From Oscillospiraceae bacterium (GTDB taxonomy: Bacteria; Bacillota; Clostridia; Oscillospirales; CAG-382), in contig SVRD01000004.1 in assembly GCA_015064955.1 (NCBI GenBank), positions 1-64,000 of the forward strand: a stretch of 64,000 bases of DNA. Reading direction: 5' to 3'. Numbering within the stretch: the stretch's first letter is position 1; the number at the start of each line of letters is the position of its first letter. This document shows, piece after piece, positions 61,601 through 64,000 of this stretch. The translations under genes were made by a program, and so were the position numbers. Below the pieces are notes generated by a model. That model worked only from the letters and a program-made list of their open reading frames with translations, did no database searches and was not told the DNA's origin.

Positions 61601-62822
61601 GATTCGAGGTAAGACCGAGGTTGCCGTTTGCTTCCGAGCCGTAAGCCGAGCTGAAGCTGTTGGACGCCGCAACGACCATACCGATACCTGCCGCACGGAG
61701 TCTGTCATAGATACCGTTGAGCTTTTCCTCGTCGCTCTCGCGTGAGAATCCGCAGGCGGTACCGATGGACATATTGATAACGTCAACACCGAGAACGACA
61801 CAGTCCTCAAGCGCCGCAAGTATCCACGCGGATCTTGCAGTGTCCATAACGTCGGAGAAGATCTTCATAGAAACAAGCTGTGCATTGGGAGCAACGCCGC
61901 GGATAACGTCGTCGTTACCGACGATAACACCCGAAACGTGAGTACCGTGGTTGTTATGAGTCGAATAAACGTCGGAATCGTTGTCGGCATAGTCGAAGCC
62001 GAAGGGAACCTTATCATTGATATAAACGTCGTCAACGGTAATGCCGGGGAGCAGCTTGCTTGCCGCGGTATCGTCGATAACCGATGCGACCTCGTCGTAT
62101 GTAAGTCCCAATTTATTCGAGGTGAAATTATTCGGAGAAAATGCGGTGTGGTTCGAGTCGAGACCGGTATCAAGAACCGCAACAACGATTCCCGAGCCGT
62201 CGTAGCCCGAATCCGAGCTGTTGAATATACCCGTTTCGTGAACGTTCACGACGTTTTCGACAAGCTTGGTTTCGCAAACGTTGTATTCCTCGCCGACGAT
62301 AATATTCATACCTTTGCCGAGAGACATACAGGTGTCCTCGAAATCGCGCGCCTTGATAATAATTTCAAAGCCGCTGAGCACAGTTGTGAATTCCTCGCCG
62401 AGCTCATAGGAGATATTCTTTGAGTCAAGAGTCGAAAGAAGCGTCGCTCTTTCGTTTCTGATTCCGTTGCAGATTGCGGAAATATCCGCTTCGTTCATGG
62501 CGTATTCCGAAAGGCTCATCGTTTTATCGGTTCTTTCGTATGCGTCCATAATATTTTCGGAATCCACGGTGACGATAACCGAAATATCCTGATCATCGGA
62601 AACCGTTTCGGGAAGCCTGAACATAACCGAGCTGTCGAGACTGTCCTTGTAGTTCACCGAAATGCCGTCGAGCTTATTGATATACGGTGTGCCGCCGTCA
62701 GACGCACGCGCATTCGACGCGGGAATCATCGCAGGGACGAGGATCGTACCCGCAAGGATCACCGGCACCATCAAAGCAGCCAAAGCGTTTTTGAATTTTT
62801 TCAAAAGCTTTGTTTCCTTCAT
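55638..62822 (-). CDS. Giant surface subtilase (S8) with PA, Ig-like and LRR_5 repeats
   Basis: This 2394-aa protein has a signal peptide (to about residue 40). The S8 catalytic domain spans about 200-640: Asp218 in AVLDTGLD, His292 in HGTHVSG, oxyanion Asn388 in AASNS and Ser611 in SGTSMACP. A PA domain (about 470-560, GRSADYTGVDVNGKIALVRR) is inserted, as in C5a-peptidase-type subtilases. Fn3-like segments follow, then two BIG_2-like Ig domains (SSKPSVARVVNNKLVAV and SSNENIVTIDANGNVVAV), then more than 20 LRR_5/BspA repeats (YAFANLTALEEIVLPSTMES). A C-terminal helix (VLLVAIIVAFVGFVYF) and basic tail anchor it. No LPxTG is seen. It should digest proteins at the cell surface for import by Opp. 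Confidence 0.93.
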   Translation of the reverse strand: MKETKLLKKFKNALAALMVPVILAGTILVPAMIPASNARASDGGTPYINKLDGISVNYKDSLDSSVMFRLPETVSDDQDISVIVTVDSENIMDAYERTDKTMSLSEYAMNEADISAICNGIRNERATLLSTLDSKNISYELGEEFTTVLSGFEIIIKARDFEDTCMSLGKGMNIIVGEEYNVCETKLVENVVNVHETGIFNSSDSGYDGSGIVVAVLDTGLDSNHTAFSPNNFTSNKLGLTYDEVASVIDDTAASKLLPGITVDDVYINDKVPFGFDYADNDSDVYSTHNNHGTHVSGVIVGNDDVIRGVAPNAQLVSMKIFSDVMDTARSAWILAALEDCVVLGVDVINMSIGTACGFSRESDEEKLNGIYDRLRAAGIGMVVAASNSFSSAYGSEANGNLGLTSNPDTGTVGSPSTYEGVMSVASISGVETPYIKYDDTIIYFHESTNAAGKENNFFDKLLGDKDSIDIEYVVIPGVGRSADYTGVDVNGKIALVRRGSNTFEEKAIIAQEQGAAGIIIYNNVSGDIKMNVKDATLAVCSISQDDGEMLAKGNGILKIGRDQTSGPFISDFSSWGPTPDLRIKPEITAHGGSILSSITGGSYDRISGTSMACPNLSGVVVLLRQYVVERFPEIANDKQKVNAMVNSLMMSTADIAMNTNGLPYSVRKQGAGLANLLASINTPAYITTYKPDGTVMDKAKLELGDDPDKNGVYEMTFTVNNFGDETVSYNLGSYVMTEGVSETKTNAGETTVTEEAYILAGATVTLTSKDDKGGHIQGKEITVYAGESLDVTVTVSLGDEDKKYLDESFINGMYVEGFITLSAVSGTEINLNVPYLAFYGDWTVAPLFDLTYYDTNADELDDGIDIEDKTMADAYATRPVGGVSDDYVSYLGSYYFLQDPDDMVIAANEDYIAISNQVGAVHSLRFVWAGMLRNAAKIDITITNATTGEIVFEHTENNVRKSYSDGGASIYPANVKIEFDNSEYNLPNNSEYIVKLVGYLDYGDGGISKNEKNTYEFPLTVDFQAPTVTGVEYYYKYDKTLEKNRLYADVMIYDNHYTMSSQIGYVTSEADETGALVPTMKTFEQFMTPVYSERNSTTRVTYELTDYLYDIKNNALNENSFVITAYDYALNYATFEIGLPDNFSEFYFEGLEEGLTLSPNEVYTLSPVVYPYTEWAELLEYTSSKPSVARVVNNKLVAVSSGTAVIKAQDNATNTSVTFTVTVLDEDDEGYVRYDKSVADVFTLDGYTTNKAYYVIDNAERDIGETGNINFFEGIYSLSMYPSESVRLNYSLDAYYPKDTAVVFESSNENIVTIDANGNVVAVAEGFASVTIKVLMDDRSTYYSETVSVEVKDPYITTASMLTHYYGNGGLVTIPEKLSLTEIGQFAFSNFEYIMKTAEELAFDDAETSKAWFIGDNTITKVVIPEGVKKINCYAFANLTALEEIVLPSTMESIEYGAFYGCTSLKTITFSGENNLKIISQNAFENCDLRGTIDLASICVISDYAFAGNRKLEGVKLSKSLLSVGQYAFAACEKLSDITVESDKVKYGAYAFTDCESLKEFRVNSAVLPEGMFYECTSLAKVTVGPDVKDIGSFAFRDTEIAEFTVENGNKTYKTGNGKFIVSADGKKLVAASPVIKGDFTANDNGLNEITEIGKGAFSHNERITSVTMPNVVAVGDYGLSSNKNLTSVTLGTLERIGEYGFFEAGISVLPSLDENESLGRYCFSYTKLTSVSIPDNANIPEGAFSECVELSDIVIGNDVTIGKYAFAMNKDLAFKVVEASEEGKKVFKYEFRSPITSLVIGNNAVIGENAFANAASLESITLGENATLGKMAFYNMSSLKEVDLSKVKSFGDYAVSGDVYYACLDENMSVAAVSSEGRYIYTYHGPQLVNIDLSSAEKIGEYAFSYCRELTDVKLGEAITVIPEYAFAGCDSIKNINLENIEHIRAYAFMECGFESLDMTSVADIDEYAFVSNRELQSIKLGETVAEIGEGAFAYCDPLATVENLSSCGAIGDYAFAYTAIIEADLTGATEIGTHAFIKEEKTPFKVTLGSNLVSLGDNPFAMCIIEPFASTATEVINGHEIEIVTNTFDISDKVSVIDGSLYCDTVNGMELITYAGIDNSDASVADDTVRVTAMAFAGSDVERVKMPYMTTAIGHKAFYGCESLEIVILGSHTQPIFEEEFDPAYYESLAHVPGSGDYGTYTDYDGEEVQIESMGLIPYFMWNATGGMYSNVFYGANFVDYVGYVENRPILVSPANGVGYDSFICNQYFGYRIEGPNAPDKITVAAIKAIAAIPERVSYDDRHIVEAARAAYDKIATLEQMALVSNYADLVSAEQRIAALSPEANAPEAPAENGSGTGMIVLLVAIIVAFVGFVYFRNKQINKEEAENANN

Positions 62823-62880
62823 TGTTGATTTCTCCTTTATTTTTCCAAATGTTTACATAAATAATATATATAATCAGTTT

Positions 62881-62909
62881 ATTATATTGCAAAATACAAG
62901 AAAAAGCAA
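62881..62909 (-). promoter_or_regulatory. Promoter of the large subtilase-Opp-TlpA operon
   Basis: On the minus strand TTGCTT (62904-62909), 17-nt spacer, TATAAT (62881-62886), about 60 nt before the subtilase start. The leader is A/T-rich with no clear operator. No other promoter-like gap exists downstream to 40740, where gene spacing is 0-40 nt. Confidence 0.65.
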
Positions 62910-63019
62910 TACAATAACAATATTTTATTGTTTTTATTTTTTAATTTTTTCATAATATTTACTTTTAATTTCCGATGTGATATACTGACTTTAATTAATC
63001 ACAGCGGAGAAATAATGAT

Positions 63020-63778
63020 ATGACAAACGAAAAAAGCATATTGATACACCGCATTTTCGCAATTCTGATTTCGGCATTGACCGTAATCGCAGGCGCTTGC
63101 TTTATTGCAGGTTGTCTTTCGATATACAATTCGGGACCTTCGCCTTATACTCCCGAAGCGGTTTCCGAAACCTTTTCAAAATACTGCATTCCGATATATT
63201 CCTGCGCTGTTTTTGTCTTTTTGGGAATAATCATCGATATTTTTCTTCCCGACAGCAGAAAAAACGCACCTTTTCCCCGTCAACCACAGCATATTATCGA
63301 GCGTTTGACCAAAAAACGCGATATTGTGAACAGCGGAGCGGAGATACAAAAACAAATCAACGATTTGCGCAAAAAGCGCAAGAGCTTACAGCTTCTCTGC
63401 CTTGCGATTTCTGCAATCTGTGCGGCGGTGTTCCTCGGTTATTCCTTAAACCGCAATCTGTTTTACAGAGAAACGATAAACGAAACGATTATCAAAGCGA
63501 TGATCGTTTTGATCCCCTGCTTTGCCGTTGCCGCTGTATTTATGATTTTTGTTTCGTACAAATGCATCGGACTTATGGAAGCCGAAGCCAAGCTTTTAAA
63601 GCAGTGCCCCGAAAGCGATCCCGATATGGTCCAAGCAAAAAGCTACACTTGGATAATTCGCTGTATTTTACTCATTTTAGCGGTTGCAATATTGGTTTAC
63701 GGAATCGTTTCGGGCGGAACGGCTGACGTTTTGACAAAGGCAAAAAACATATGTACCGAATGCATCGGTCTCGGCTAA
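63020..63778 (+). CDS. Membrane protein with CD1871A-like CXXC tail
   Basis: This 252-aa protein has four membrane helices (about 10-32, 58-78, 125-147, 160-180) and a fifth near 218-238. The C-terminal KAKNICTECIGLG matches the CXXC tail of CD1871A-family small membrane proteins, which sit beside 4Fe-4S membrane proteins. Here the tail follows a much larger membrane protein than usual (those are around 40-50 aa). It begins a plus-strand run with the partial 4Fe-4S gene 12 nt downstream. It may take part in electron transfer to exported thiol enzymes. Confidence 0.7.
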   Translation: MTNEKSILIHRIFAILISALTVIAGACFIAGCLSIYNSGPSPYTPEAVSETFSKYCIPIYSCAVFVFLGIIIDIFLPDSRKNAPFPRQPQHIIERLTKKRDIVNSGAEIQKQINDLRKKRKSLQLLCLAISAICAAVFLGYSLNRNLFYRETINETIIKAMIVLIPCFAVAAVFMIFVSYKCIGLMEAEAKLLKQCPESDPDMVQAKSYTWIIRCILLILAVAILVYGIVSGGTADVLTKAKNICTECIGLG

Positions 63779-63790
63779 GGGAGGGTGAAG

Positions 63791-64000
63791 ATGAAAAATA
63801 TTATTAAAAGACTCATCGCTCTTCTTCCCTCGAAGCGAAAGCTGATGCAGCTGTATTTCGCTTTGCTTTTCAATGCAAACATAAAGGGATTTATAAGCGG
63901 AAAAATATACCAAGGCACCACAAAGCAGGTTTGTGTTCCCGGTTTGAATTGTTATTCCTGCCCCGGTGCTGTCGGTGCCTGCCCTCTCGGCTCTTTACAA
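63791..64000 (+). CDS. 4Fe-4S membrane protein, partial
   Basis: A frame from the ATG at 63791 (after GGGAGGG) is open to the right edge, at least 70 residues. It reads MKNIIKRLIALLPSKRKLMQ and later CVPGLNCYSCPGAVGACP, the Cys pattern of the NapH/YccM-like 4Fe-4S binding membrane proteins. It is truncated by the window. Confidence 0.8.
   Translation, partial: MKNIIKRLIALLPSKRKLMQLYFALLFNANIKGFISGKIYQGTTKQVCVPGLNCYSCPGAVGACPLGSLQ

Overview
The window looks like the chromosome of an anaerobic, probably uncultured gut or rumen Clostridia species (Oscillospirales/Eubacteriales type). The evidence is: strong AGGAGG-type ribosome binding sites, many lipobox lipoproteins with Ser/Glu-rich linkers, dockerin-bearing secreted proteins, ATP-type PEP carboxykinase, a cysteine-desulfidase-family enzyme, and a CD1871A-like CXXC membrane protein beside a 4Fe-4S membrane protein. 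This placement is inference; there is no rRNA gene to confirm it.

Region 1 (1-12.8 kb) is a defence island. After a gene cut by the left edge, eleven genes lie on the minus strand with gaps of 0-35 nt or small overlaps. In transcription order they are: an XRE controller protein; a 700-aa double-domain C5 DNA methyltransferase; an AlwI-like restriction endonuclease; a second C5 methyltransferase; an HNH endonuclease; four small enzymes (NUDIX, TipAS drug-binding domain, chloramphenicol acetyltransferase, peptide deformylase-like); and a Hachiman pair, HamA (DUF1837 nuclease) and HamB (SF2 helicase). The operon starts at a promoter beside three 12-bp sites spaced exactly 21 bp apart, which look like controller-protein operators. 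A divergent nucleotidyltransferase-fold gene flanks the island.

Region 2 (13-33.1 kb) is ordinary chromosome with small metabolic and surface genes: a DUF4434 glycosidase-like protein, an AlkZ-related protein, small P-loop kinases, a CAP-domain lipoprotein, xanthine phosphoribosyltransferase with an FAD dehydrogenase, SDR and alpha/beta hydrolase genes, VWA, ArsC/Spx-like and macro-domain proteins, a CBM9-like lipoprotein, a DUF11 protein, pckA and a CdsB-family lyase.

Region 3 (33.1-38.3 kb) holds two secreted dockerin proteins, one GLUG-like and one with about 113 cysteines in CxxC arrays. Between them is a structured 209-210 bp tandem repeat that carries a copy of the dockerin 3' end. A half-dockerin relic follows.

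Region 4 (38.3-62.9 kb) has a one-component 7TM-LuxR receptor on the plus strand. Facing it is a roughly 23-kb minus-strand run of 14 tightly packed genes behind one recognisable promoter: a 2394-aa surface subtilase with LRR_5 repeats, a lipoprotein, OppA-B-C-D-F, a small membrane protein, two TlpA-like thioredoxin lipoproteins, three other lipoproteins and a final dockerin protein. Several of the last members share an unrecognised repeated module. Together they suggest a surface peptide-capture, degradation and import system with an extracytoplasmic thiol-redox branch. The window ends with a CXXC membrane protein and a truncated 4Fe-4S protein that may feed electrons to such a branch.
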